DNA from: Thermoleophilia bacterium
Lineage (GTDB): Bacteria > Actinomycetota > Thermoleophilia > Gaiellales > Gaiellaceae
Direction of reading: 5' to 3'
Length of the DNA stretch: 5,517 nucleotides
Assembly (NCBI GenBank): GCA_029858755.1
Contig: JAOUEK010000162.1
Location: forward strand, 1 to 5,517
The position numbers and the translations under genes were made by a program. The notes beneath the pieces were generated by a model, which did no database searches, was not told where the DNA came from, and saw nothing but the letters and a program-made list of their open reading frames with translations. Positions 1 to 5,517 of the stretch are shown one piece after another. Each line of letters opens with the position of its first letter. Position 1 is the first letter of the stretch.

Positions 1-2037
1 GTTCGCGTAGCAGCGCGCCTCCTCTCCCGGGACTCGCCCGTCGAAGAACGCCACGAGCCGTGTGCCGGGGCAGAGGCCGTTGTCCAGCTTCCAGCCTCCG
101 CGGTCGACGATCCGCGCCTCACGGGCCGGGAGGTACGGGGGCGGCGTGAAGTCGACGGGGTCGTCGCGGTCGACGCGCAGAGCGCCCGTCATGAAGCGCT
201 TCCAGATCTCGGCGGGCAGCGTCCCTCCGGTGACGGGACGGCCTTCGAACTCGGTTTGCATCGGCCGGAGCTCGTTCGGGTAGCCGACCCAGACGGCCGT
301 CACGAGCTGCGGCGTGTAGCCGACGAACCAGGCGTCGCCGTAGTCGTCGGTCGTCCCCGTCTTGCCTGCCGCTGGCCGGTCGTCGAGCGCCGCGCGTGTC
401 CCCGTCCCCGACTGCACGACGCCCTGGAGGATCGAGGTCAGGAGCTCGGCGTACCCCGGCTCCAGCACCTGTTCCGGCTTGGGGACGTTGGCCCGGGTAC
501 GACCCGACTCCCGGCTGGTGACGACGTCGATCACGCGCGGGCGGTCGCCGGTCAGCGAGCCGTCGACCCGGACGCCGCCGTTCGCGATCGTCGCGTACGC
601 CCGAGCCATGTCCAGCGGGTTCACGGCGACCGCTCCCAGCCCGATCGAGAAGTACGCCGGCAGCTCGCTGCGGATGCCGAGGAGATGCGCCGTCTCGACG
701 ATCGCCCGCGGCCCCACGAGCTTCGTGAGCTGCGCGTAGACCGAGTTGTCCGACGAAACCATCGCCCGTGCCAGGCTGACGCGCCCCAGGTACGAGCCCT
801 CGTAGTTCGTCACCTTCCAGACGCGGTCGCCGGCGTCGATCTCGACCGGCTTCGAGTCGAAGGTGGACACGGGCGAAACGCCACGGCGGAGCGCGGTCGC
901 GAGCACGATCGGCTTGAACGACGACCCGGGTTGACGCTCCGCCTGCGTCGCCAGGTTGAACTGGCTCTTCCGGTAGTTCGTGCCGCCGAACATGGCGCGC
1001 ACGGCGCCGTTGCGCGGATCGATCGCGACGAGCGCCGCGGTCGGCCCGTCGGGATCGTGGAGGACACCAGTGATCGCCTTCCGGGCCACCTCCTGAAGAC
1101 GGAGGTCGATGGTCGTGGTCACGGCGAGCCCGCCCCCGAACACCCGCTCGGCGCCGAGGCGGGCGACCAGCTGGTCGGACACGTAGTTGACGAAGTACGG
1201 CGCCGGGCCTCGTGTGCCGGGGAGCCGCACGTCCTCGGGCCGAGGCAGGGGAACGCGATCGGCCTGACGCGCCTGCTCCTCGTCGATCTTCCCCTGCTCG
1301 AGCAGCTTGTCGAGCACGAAGCGGCGGCGTGCCTTCGCGCCCGCCGGATGCTGCACGGGGTCGAACAGCGAAGGATCGGCGGGGATGCCCGCGAGCAGCG
1401 CCGACTCGGCCAGCGTCAGCCCCTTCGCCCCCTTGCCGAAGTACGTACGCGCAGCCTGCTGGATGCCGTACGCCCCGTTTCCGAAGTAGATCGTGTTGAG
1501 GTACGCGGTCAGGATCCGCTCCTTCGACCAGCGCTGCTCGAGCTGCCACGCGAGCGCCGCCTCGCGCACCTTGCGGCCGAGCGACTGCTCGTTGCGGATG
1601 TAGGCGTTCTTGACGAACTGCTGGGTGATCGTGGAGCCGCCCTCGACCACGCTCTGGCTCCGGATGTCCTGCCACAGCGCGCGCACGATGCCGCGCAGGT
1701 CGACGCCGCTGTGCTCGTAGAAGCGCCGATCCTCGACGGCCACGATCGCCTGACGCATGATCGGCGCGACCTCCTCGGTGCCCACGAGGACGCGGCTCTC
1801 GTCGCCCCGCAGCACGGCCAGCACCGACCGGCCATTCGACGCATAGATCACGCTGTCCACCTGGGCCCGGCGGTTTGCGGGGTCGAGCTTCGGGATCTCG
1901 GAGGCGATCGCCGTCACGAGACCGAACGAGAAGGCGGCGCCGGCCAGCAGCACGAGCACCGTCAGCAGTGCCAGCAGGCGCAGCTTCCTGATCCGGCGCG
2001 GCCTGGGGCGGGCCTGACTACGTCTTCGGAGCCGCAA
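1..2037 (-). CDS. Class A penicillin-binding protein (bifunctional transglycosylase/transpeptidase, PBP1A type), 3' end cut by window edge
   Basis: It polymerises lipid II into glycan strands and cross-links the stem peptides, anchored in the cytoplasmic membrane with its catalytic domains outside. Reading the minus strand from a TTG at 2037-2035 gives 679 codons with no stop, continuing past base 1. Residues 1-19 are rich in Arg/Lys and residues 19-45 form one hydrophobic segment, as in a type II membrane anchor. The GT51 glycosyltransferase motifs appear in order: EDRRFYEH with catalytic Glu102, GGSTITQQ (133-140), RKVRE ending in Glu159, and YLNTIYFGNGAYG (179-191). The transpeptidase domain has SSFK (nucleophile Ser372, Lys375), SDN (429-431) and KTG (559-561). 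No key residue is missing. The TTG start is chosen because it gives a basic tail and then the anchor; there is no Shine-Dalgarno sequence, and a start farther upstream overlapping recQ cannot be excluded. It follows recQ by 38 bases. Family assignment is firm; which PBP1 paralogue (ponA/mrcA-like) is not resolved. Confidence 0.95.
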   Translation of the reverse strand, partial: MRLRRRSQARPRPRRIRKLRLLALLTVLVLLAGAAFSFGLVTAIASEIPKLDPANRRAQVDSVIYASNGRSVLAVLRGDESRVLVGTEEVAPIMRQAIVAVEDRRFYEHSGVDLRGIVRALWQDIRSQSVVEGGSTITQQFVKNAYIRNEQSLGRKVREAALAWQLEQRWSKERILTAYLNTIYFGNGAYGIQQAARTYFGKGAKGLTLAESALLAGIPADPSLFDPVQHPAGAKARRRFVLDKLLEQGKIDEEQARQADRVPLPRPEDVRLPGTRGPAPYFVNYVSDQLVARLGAERVFGGGLAVTTTIDLRLQEVARKAITGVLHDPDGPTAALVAIDPRNGAVRAMFGGTNYRKSQFNLATQAERQPGSSFKPIVLATALRRGVSPVSTFDSKPVEIDAGDRVWKVTNYEGSYLGRVSLARAMVSSDNSVYAQLTKLVGPRAIVETAHLLGIRSELPAYFSIGLGAVAVNPLDMARAYATIANGGVRVDGSLTGDRPRVIDVVTSRESGRTRANVPKPEQVLEPGYAELLTSILQGVVQSGTGTRAALDDRPAAGKTGTTDDYGDAWFVGYTPQLVTAVWVGYPNELRPMQTEFEGRPVTGGTLPAEIWKRFMTGALRVDRDDPVDFTPPPYLPAREARIVDRGGWKLDNGLCPGTRLVAFFDGRVPGEEARCYAN

Positions 2038-2045
2038 ACCGCTCG

Positions 2046-2051
2046 ATTGTA
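2046..2051 (-). promoter_or_regulatory. Possible -10 box (TACAAT) for the penicillin-binding protein gene
   Basis: On the minus strand TACAAT lies between the recQ stop and the TTG start, with 8 bases between hexamer and start codon. It matches the TAnnnT -10 consensus well, in a very GC-rich setting. A transcript initiating about 7 bases downstream would begin almost at the start codon. No recognisable -35 element lies 16-18 bases upstream. If real, the penicillin-binding protein gene can be expressed independently of recQ. Assignment is by pattern and position only. Confidence 0.4.
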
Positions 2052-2075
2052 GCCCTGAGCGGCGTGAATTCGGCG

Positions 2076-4070
2076 TTACGACCGTGCGGGCGGCTGCCCC
2101 GCGACGAGGGCGAGGAGGTCGTCGCCGTAGCGCTCCACCTTCACCGGGCCCAGCCCCTTCACGCCTGCGAGCTCGGCGCGCGAGCCGGGCCGGGCCGCTG
2201 CGAGCTCGCGCAGCGAGGCATCGTGGAGCACGACGTACGCGGGCACGCCGTCCGCGCGAGAGCGCTCGCTCCGCCAGGCCTTCAGCCGCTCGAGCATGCC
2301 CGGGTCGGCGTCGCCTCGCGAGACGGGTCGGCCGAGCCGGGGAGCCGGTACCCCCGCGACGGCGCGGAGCACCCGGAACCCGTCGTCCGTCTCGGTCTCG
2401 ATGAGGCAGCCAGCGGACTCGAGCGCCCGTACCCACCGGGCCACCTCGGCGTCCGACGCCGCGGCCAGCGAGCCGAAGGCCGGCGAGCGGCGCGCACTCG
2501 GCGGCGCCGACACCGATCCCCGGAGCATGGCCACCAGGCTGCGGCGGCCGAGCGGCCAGGTGAGCCGGTCGACCGCCGTGACGATCGCGGCTCCGACGTC
2601 GGGAGGCATCGCCGCCGCCACCTCTCCGGTCTGACGCGTGCGCGCGGGGGGTGAGCAGACGTCACAGGCGTCGCACGGCCCTTCCAGCTCCTCGCCGAAG
2701 TGCTCGGCGACCTGGGCGTGGCGGCAGCGGGAGCTCGCGGCGAAGCCGATGATCCGCTCCGCGCGCGCGGCGGCCACCACGTGAGCACGGCGGAGGAGCT
2801 CCTCGACGGACTCGGCGGAGTCGCTCTGCGCCGGGAGGAGGTCGACGCGCATGCGCCGCCCCTCGTCGTAGCCGCGGCGCACGAGGCCGGCCTGCTCGAG
2901 CATGCCGACGAGCACGCGCGCATCGCGGTCGGGCGCCGCCGGCGCCAGCGCCTCGGGGTCGATCACGCCGTCCACGGCCCGGAGCGCACGGTAGACCCCG
3001 CGCAACGCGCTCGCCGGCGGCACGTCCCGTACCGCGAAGCGGCGCAGGGCGGCTGCGTCCGCCGATCCGGTGAGCAGCAGCGTGTCGCTCGGCGCTCCGT
3101 CGCGCCCGGCACGCCCCACCATCTGCACGTAGCTCTCGAGCGAGTCGGGGTGGTTGACGAGCGCGACCAGCCTGACGTCGGGCTTGTCGATGCCCATGCC
3201 GAAGGCGGTCGTGGCGACGACGACCGGCAGGCGTCCCGAGACGAAGGCGTCCTGGACGCGCGTTCGCTCTCCGGGCTCGAGCCCCGCGTGGTAGGCCTCC
3301 GCCCGCACGCCGTGGCCGGAGAGGACGCGCGCGACACTCTCGGTGGAGCGGCGTGAGCGGGCGTAGACGATCGCCGAGGCGCCGTCGACCCGCTGCAGCC
3401 GGTCGAGCAGGACGCGGAGCCGCTGCTCGCCGTTCGCTGCCTGCTCCACGTCGTAGCGGAGGTTGGGGCGGACGACGCTGGTGCGCACGACCTCCGGCTC
3501 GCGGCCGAGGGCGGCCGCGATCGACTCGGCCGTCGCCGGAGTGGCGGTGGCGGTCATGCCGAGGATCGCCGGATCGCCCAGCTCCTCCAGCGCGCGCCGG
3601 ATGAACAGGTAGTCGGGACGGAAGTCGTGCCCCCACATGCTCACGCAGTGCACCTCGTCGACGACCACCAGGCCGACGCCGACGTCGCGCAGCAGGCGGA
3701 CGAAGCCCTCCTGCCGCAGCCGCTCCGGCGCTGCGTAGAGGATCTTCGTGCGCCCGGCGGCCATGCCCGCCAGCCGCTCCGCAGCCTCGCCCGACGACAG
3801 CGACGAGTTCACGAACGTGGCCGCGCTCGCGACGCGGCCGGGCAACGCGTCGACCTGGTCCTTCATCAGCGCGATCAGCGGGGAGAGGACGAGCGTCGGC
3901 TCGGGCCGGAGCATGGCGGCGAGCTGGTAGGTGAGCGACTTGCCCGCGCCGGTGGGCATCAGCGCCAGCGTGTCGCGCCCGTCCAGGGCGGCTCGCACCA
4001 CGGGCTCCTGCCCCGGGCGGAACGCGGAGAAGCCGAAGAGCTCCCGGAGTGGGGCCGTGAGGTCGCGCAC
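2076..4070 (-). CDS. recQ: RecQ family ATP-dependent DNA helicase
   Basis: A 3'-5' superfamily 2 DNA helicase of 664 residues, a usual length for bacterial RecQ; it unwinds recombination and stalled-fork intermediates in the cytoplasm. All helicase motifs are visible: motif 0 FRPGQE (17-22), Walker A PTGAGKS (39-45), motif Ia around SPLIALMKDQ (63-72), DEVH (138-141) followed by the RecQ aromatic-rich loop with Trp146 and FRPDY (150-154), motif III TAT (173-175), motif V ATTAFGMGIDKPDVR (286-300), and motif VI QMVGRAGRDG (316-325) with Arg320 and Arg323. The RecQ zinc site is complete (Cys449, Cys466, Cys469, Cys472). A winged-helix RQC region follows at about 485-570, and an HRDC-like domain ends the protein (about 590-657). 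Translation starts at GTG 4070-4068, ten residues before the FGF/FRPGQ motif, as expected for the family; no Shine-Dalgarno is present. The stop is TAA. It lies head-to-head with the hydroxy-acid dehydrogenase gene and tandem with the penicillin-binding protein gene. Confidence 0.96.
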   Translation of the reverse strand: MRDLTAPLRELFGFSAFRPGQEPVVRAALDGRDTLALMPTGAGKSLTYQLAAMLRPEPTLVLSPLIALMKDQVDALPGRVASAATFVNSSLSSGEAAERLAGMAAGRTKILYAAPERLRQEGFVRLLRDVGVGLVVVDEVHCVSMWGHDFRPDYLFIRRALEELGDPAILGMTATATPATAESIAAALGREPEVVRTSVVRPNLRYDVEQAANGEQRLRVLLDRLQRVDGASAIVYARSRRSTESVARVLSGHGVRAEAYHAGLEPGERTRVQDAFVSGRLPVVVATTAFGMGIDKPDVRLVALVNHPDSLESYVQMVGRAGRDGAPSDTLLLTGSADAAALRRFAVRDVPPASALRGVYRALRAVDGVIDPEALAPAAPDRDARVLVGMLEQAGLVRRGYDEGRRMRVDLLPAQSDSAESVEELLRRAHVVAAARAERIIGFAASSRCRHAQVAEHFGEELEGPCDACDVCSPPARTRQTGEVAAAMPPDVGAAIVTAVDRLTWPLGRRSLVAMLRGSVSAPPSARRSPAFGSLAAASDAEVARWVRALESAGCLIETETDDGFRVLRAVAGVPAPRLGRPVSRGDADPGMLERLKAWRSERSRADGVPAYVVLHDASLRELAAARPGSRAELAGVKGLGPVKVERYGDDLLALVAGQPPARS

Positions 4071-4077
4071 GCGAACG

Positions 4078-4083
4078 AGTGTA
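4078..4083 (-). promoter_or_regulatory. Possible -10 box (TACACT) for recQ
   Basis: On the minus strand TACACT is followed by seven bases (CGTTCGC) and then the GTG start of recQ. This spacing would place the transcription start at or next to the first base of the start codon, giving a leaderless mRNA, which agrees with the lack of any Shine-Dalgarno sequence. No clear -35 hexamer is seen at the usual distance. This is a pattern-based call. Confidence 0.4.
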
Positions 4084-4116
4084 CGGGTGGCGCCGGAGTG
4101 CCCTCGGCCGAGCCAG

Positions 4117-4122
4117 TAGCGT
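4117..4122 (+). promoter_or_regulatory. Possible -10 box (TAGCGT) for the hydroxy-acid dehydrogenase operon
   Basis: TAGCGT fits TAnnnT and is separated by six bases (ACGGTG) from the ATG at 4129. Leaderless initiation from this box would favour the ATG at 4129 over the adjoining GTG at 4126. There is no Shine-Dalgarno sequence upstream of either codon. A -35 hexamer is not evident. The match is weaker than the TACAAT and TACACT boxes of the minus-strand genes. Confidence 0.35.
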
Positions 4123-4128
4123 ACGGTG

Positions 4129-5181
4129 ATGGCCGCGCCGCTGACGCTCTCCGACGTCGAGCAGCGAGCAGCGGAGCGGATCGAGCCCGCGTGGCACGAC
4201 TACTTCGCAGGAGGTGCCGGCCGCGAGCGGACGCTTCGCGAGAACGAGGAGGCATGGACGCGGTACCGACCGCGCCAGCGTGTGCTCGCCGGGATCGAGC
4301 GTGTCGACCTGAGAACCACGGTCGTGGGGCTCGACCTGGCCACGCCGCTGCTCGTCGCGCCCGCCGCCTACCAGCGCAAGGCCGACCCCGGCGGCGAGGT
4401 GTCGATGGCGCGGGCGTGCGCCGCAGCGGGAGCAGGGCTCTGCCTGTCCACGTTCTCGCACGCTGCACCCTTCGAGATCGCCGAGGCCGCGCCCGACCTG
4501 CCGAGGCTGTGGCAGGTCTACGTGTTCCGAGACCGAGGGATCACCGACGAGCTGATCGCGCGGGCCCTCGATGCGGGCTTCGCCGCGGTCGTGCTCACCG
4601 TGGACCTGCCCGTGCTCGGGTCGCGCGACCGGGAGCGTCGCCACTCGTGGCATCTCCCCGCCGACGAGCTGCCCGCCATGCGACTGGCGCGCGAGCGGGG
4701 GCTCGGTGGAGACGACCTGGAGGTGATCGACCCGACGGTCGACCTCGCCTACCTCGAGCGGCTGAGCACGACCCTCCCCGTGCCGGTGGTGGTGAAGGGC
4801 GTCCTCGAGCCCGAAGACGCCCTCCGGGTCGCCGAGCACGGGGCGCGCGGGATCGTGGTGTCGAACCACGGGGGACGGCAGCTCGACGGCGTGGTGCCTA
4901 CCGCGGAGGCGCTGCCGGGGATCGTGGACGCGGTCGGCGACCGGCTCGACGTGCTCGTCGACTCCGGCATCCGGCGCGGTGTGGACGTCGCCGTCGCGCT
5001 CGCGCTCGGCGCTCGGGCGGTGCTCGCCGGCCGCCTGCCGCTGTGGGGCCTGGCTGCCGGGGGGGAGGAGGGCGCCCGCACGGTGCTCGAGCTCCTGCGC
5101 GACGAGACGGCGACTGCGCTGCACCTGATGGGCGTCGCTGCCGCCTCCGCCGTCCCACGGGATGCGGTGCGACGTGAGTGA
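4129..5181 (+). CDS. FMN-dependent alpha-hydroxy-acid dehydrogenase/oxidase (LldD/glycolate oxidase family)
   Basis: It oxidises a 2-hydroxy acid to the 2-oxo acid using FMN bound in a TIM barrel, passing electrons to oxygen or the respiratory chain. Numbered from the GTG at 4126 (351 residues; 350 from the ATG at 4129), family residues are visible: Tyr26 in WHDYF, the APAAYQRKADP flavin-binding segment (78-88), LST (107-109), Gln130 and Tyr132 in WQVYVF, Thr158 and Asp160 in TVD, Arg167, Lys224 in VVVKG, the signature SNHGGRQLDG (246-255) with catalytic His248 and Arg251, then DSGIRRG (279-285) and GRLPLWGLAAGG (302-313) for the FMN phosphate. Length is slightly short for the family; no transmembrane segment is visible. 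Substrate is unassigned: lactate, glycolate, mandelate and other 2-hydroxy acids are all used in this family. It is the first gene of a three-gene operon; its TGA stop overlaps the next start in GTGA. ATG 4129 is preferred by start-codon type and -10 spacing; GTG 4126 is the alternative. Confidence 0.93.
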   Translation: MAAPLTLSDVEQRAAERIEPAWHDYFAGGAGRERTLRENEEAWTRYRPRQRVLAGIERVDLRTTVVGLDLATPLLVAPAAYQRKADPGGEVSMARACAAAGAGLCLSTFSHAAPFEIAEAAPDLPRLWQVYVFRDRGITDELIARALDAGFAAVVLTVDLPVLGSRDRERRHSWHLPADELPAMRLARERGLGGDDLEVIDPTVDLAYLERLSTTLPVPVVVKGVLEPEDALRVAEHGARGIVVSNHGGRQLDGVVPTAEALPGIVDAVGDRLDVLVDSGIRRGVDVAVALALGARAVLAGRLPLWGLAAGGEEGARTVLELLRDETATALHLMGVAAASAVPRDAVRRE

Positions 5182-5441
5182 AGGAGCGGGTCGTCGTGCC
5201 CGACGGTGAGGTGCTCGTGCCGCTCGACGAGGACGAGGTGCGCGAGCGCGTGCGCCAGTTGAACGCCGCCGGTGTCGAGGCCGGCGCCGCCGGGAGCGGC
5301 GGGGTGGGATGCGGCGTCTCGATCGAACCGGCGGGACCGATACTCGACGAAGCGGCGACGGCTCGGCTGCGCGCCGCGCGCGCCGCCCAGCCGGTTGACG
5401 GCCGGGCACACGACCACGAGAGGGAAGGAGACACGCCATGA
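5178..5441 (+). CDS. Small protein of about 81-87 residues with a hydantoinase-A-like segment; function unknown
   Basis: I do not recognise the whole protein. Residues 9-35 (DGEVLVPLDEDEVRERV and on to AAGVEA) resemble, from memory, a stretch of the hydantoinase A/5-oxoprolinase N-terminal region, which usually reads like G-VL-PLDE--VR--VR-L--AGVEA and then continues into a hydrophobic VAVC(F/L)L strand and an NPAHE motif. Here the similarity stops after AGVEA: the sequence becomes Gly/Ala-rich with a single Cys45, then an Ala/Arg-rich helix (about 57-70) and a charged tail with two His. There is no signal peptide or membrane segment. The start is GTG 5178, overlapping the upstream stop as GTGA; GTG 5196 with AAGGAG nine bases upstream is an equally good start. 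The stop overlaps the next ATG as ATGA. Tight coupling on both sides argues for a real, translated gene; it may be a truncated hydantoinase relative or an accessory subunit of the operon's enzymes. Confidence 0.75.
   Translation: MKERVVVPDGEVLVPLDEDEVRERVRQLNAAGVEAGAAGSGGVGCGVSIEPAGPILDEAATARLRAARAAQPVDGRAHDHEREGDTP
5181..5186 (+). promoter_or_regulatory. AAGGAG Shine-Dalgarno-like site inside the overlap of the second operon gene
   Basis: AAGGAG begins at the last base of the upstream TGA stop and is followed nine bases later by a GTG at 5196-5198, in frame with the small gene. It could set translation at 5196 rather than at the overlapping GTG 5178, shortening the protein by six residues. 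The site is downstream of GTG 5178, so it cannot serve that codon. Which start is used is undecided. Confidence 0.5.
5425..5430 (+). promoter_or_regulatory. Ribosome-binding site AAGGAG for the last operon gene
   Basis: AAGGAG lies seven bases before the ATG at 5438, near-ideal spacing, and sits within the 3' end of the upstream small gene. It fixes the start of the downstream gene and contrasts with the Shine-Dalgarno-less starts of the other large genes in the window. Confidence 0.85.
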
Positions 5442-5517
5442 GCAACGAGAGCGAGGTACTGGCGGCGCTCGAGAAGGTCTTCGACGCCGACACGGGCATC
5501 TACCAGCAGCGCGGCTT
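5438..5517 (+). CDS. N-carbamoylsarcosine amidohydrolase-like protein (isochorismatase superfamily), 5' fragment only
   Basis: Only 26 complete codons are in the window before the right edge. The ATG is set by a strong AAGGAG and overlaps the previous stop as ATGA. Residues 7-26 (VLAALEKVFDADTGIYQQRG, with an aromatic or Leu next since the edge codon begins TT) align without gaps, from memory, with the N-terminal helix of Arthrobacter N-carbamoylsarcosine amidohydrolase (AVLEEAFEAGTSIYNERGF): shared positions include L-E, F, A, T, IY and RG. That enzyme hydrolyses N-carbamoylsarcosine to sarcosine, CO2 and ammonia in creatinine breakdown, using an Asp/Lys/Cys triad that would lie beyond the window. 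Related amidohydrolases (for example ureido-acid or maleamate hydrolases) share similar N-termini, so the substrate is not fixed. The reading frame and start are secure; the family call is moderate because it rests on a short segment. Confidence 0.7.
   Translation, partial: MSNESEVLAALEKVFDADTGIYQQRG

Larger units (their letters stand above)
4071..4125. promoter_or_regulatory. Divergent intergenic region between recQ and the hydroxy-acid dehydrogenase operon
   Basis: These 55 bases are the only space between two head-to-head genes, so they must hold the 5' control sequences of both unless the promoters lie inside coding sequence. They contain one TAnnnT hexamer for each direction, about 33 bases apart. 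GTACGG occurs twice, at 4081-4086 and at 4121-4126, the second copy running one base into the alternative GTG start. I see no convincing long inverted repeat that would identify a regulator's operator. Confidence 0.55.

Noticed and set aside
119..1675. 518-codon minus-strand open frame in the same region as the penicillin-binding protein
   Set aside because: It is a shifted frame of the real gene. The catalytic motifs read only in the frame that ends at base 1, which is open from 2037 to the window edge.
256..2052. 598-codon plus-strand open frame opposite the penicillin-binding protein gene
   Set aside because: The opposite strand carries complete GT51 and transpeptidase motifs; this frame shows only Arg/Asp/His-rich composition bias and no motif.
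2038..2075. Transcription terminator between recQ and the penicillin-binding protein gene
   Set aside because: No stem-loop followed by a T-run is visible on the minus strand in these 38 bases.
4081..4126. GTACGG repeated at 4081-4086 and 4121-4126 as a regulator's operator
   Set aside because: The repeat is only six bases, is not part of a larger symmetric site, and the second copy runs into the start codon region; too short to support an operator.
3627..5177. 516-codon plus-strand open frame overlapping recQ's 5' part and the dehydrogenase gene
   Set aside because: It overlaps the dehydrogenase gene in another frame and lies antisense to recQ; composition is Arg/Ala/Gly-rich without motifs.
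4129..5181. Dehydrogenase as MftD of a mycofactocin cluster
   Set aside because: MftD belongs to the same flavoprotein family, but the neighbours are not mycofactocin genes: no precursor peptide, MftB, radical SAM MftC or creatininase-like MftE is visible, and the next genes differ.
2662..5499. Very long minus-strand open frame (945 codons) spanning the dehydrogenase operon and most of recQ
   Set aside because: It is antisense to two recognisable plus-strand genes and out of frame with the clearly real recQ. Its translation is low-complexity Arg/Ala/Gly/Pro-rich with no domain, as expected from GC-rich DNA where stops are rare.

Overview
The window is GC-rich throughout and densely coded, with strong third-position G/C bias and GTG/TTG starts alongside ATG. 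Together with the protein types this suggests a high-GC bacterium, most likely an actinomycetote. A deep-branching class such as Thermoleophilia is possible, but that is inference and the sequence alone does not fix it. I see no rRNA, tRNA, CRISPR array, insertion sequence or phage gene.

Layout. The left three quarters (about 1-4070) lies on the minus strand and holds two tandem genes. A RecQ-family DNA helicase (2076-4070) is followed 38 bases downstream by a class A penicillin-binding protein (start at 2037) that runs off the left edge. Its 679 visible residues include both catalytic domains. A 55-base divergent gap (4071-4125) separates recQ from a plus-strand operon. That operon is an FMN-dependent alpha-hydroxy-acid dehydrogenase/oxidase (to 5181), a small protein of about 81-87 residues (to 5441), and the first 26 codons of a protein whose N-terminus closely resembles N-carbamoylsarcosine amidohydrolase (from 5438, cut by the right edge). 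The three plus-strand genes are joined by a GTGA and an ATGA stop/start overlap, so they are almost certainly cotranscribed and translationally coupled.

How the genes work together. The minus-strand pair are housekeeping genes with unrelated jobs (DNA repair and cell-wall synthesis) and are probably only positional neighbours. The plus-strand operon looks catabolic. A flavin-dependent 2-hydroxy-acid oxidizer sits beside a small protein with a short hydantoinase-A-like segment and an amidohydrolase of the isochorismatase superfamily that removes carbamoyl groups. This points to breakdown of a ureido, hydantoin or creatinine-type nitrogen compound, with the exact substrate unknown.

Regulation. 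recQ, the hydroxy-acid dehydrogenase gene and the penicillin-binding protein gene all lack a Shine-Dalgarno sequence. Each instead has a TAnnnT hexamer 6-8 bases before its start codon, the arrangement expected for leaderless transcripts. The two downstream operon genes instead have AAGGAG ribosome-binding sites. Both intergenic gaps are short and no convincing terminator was seen.
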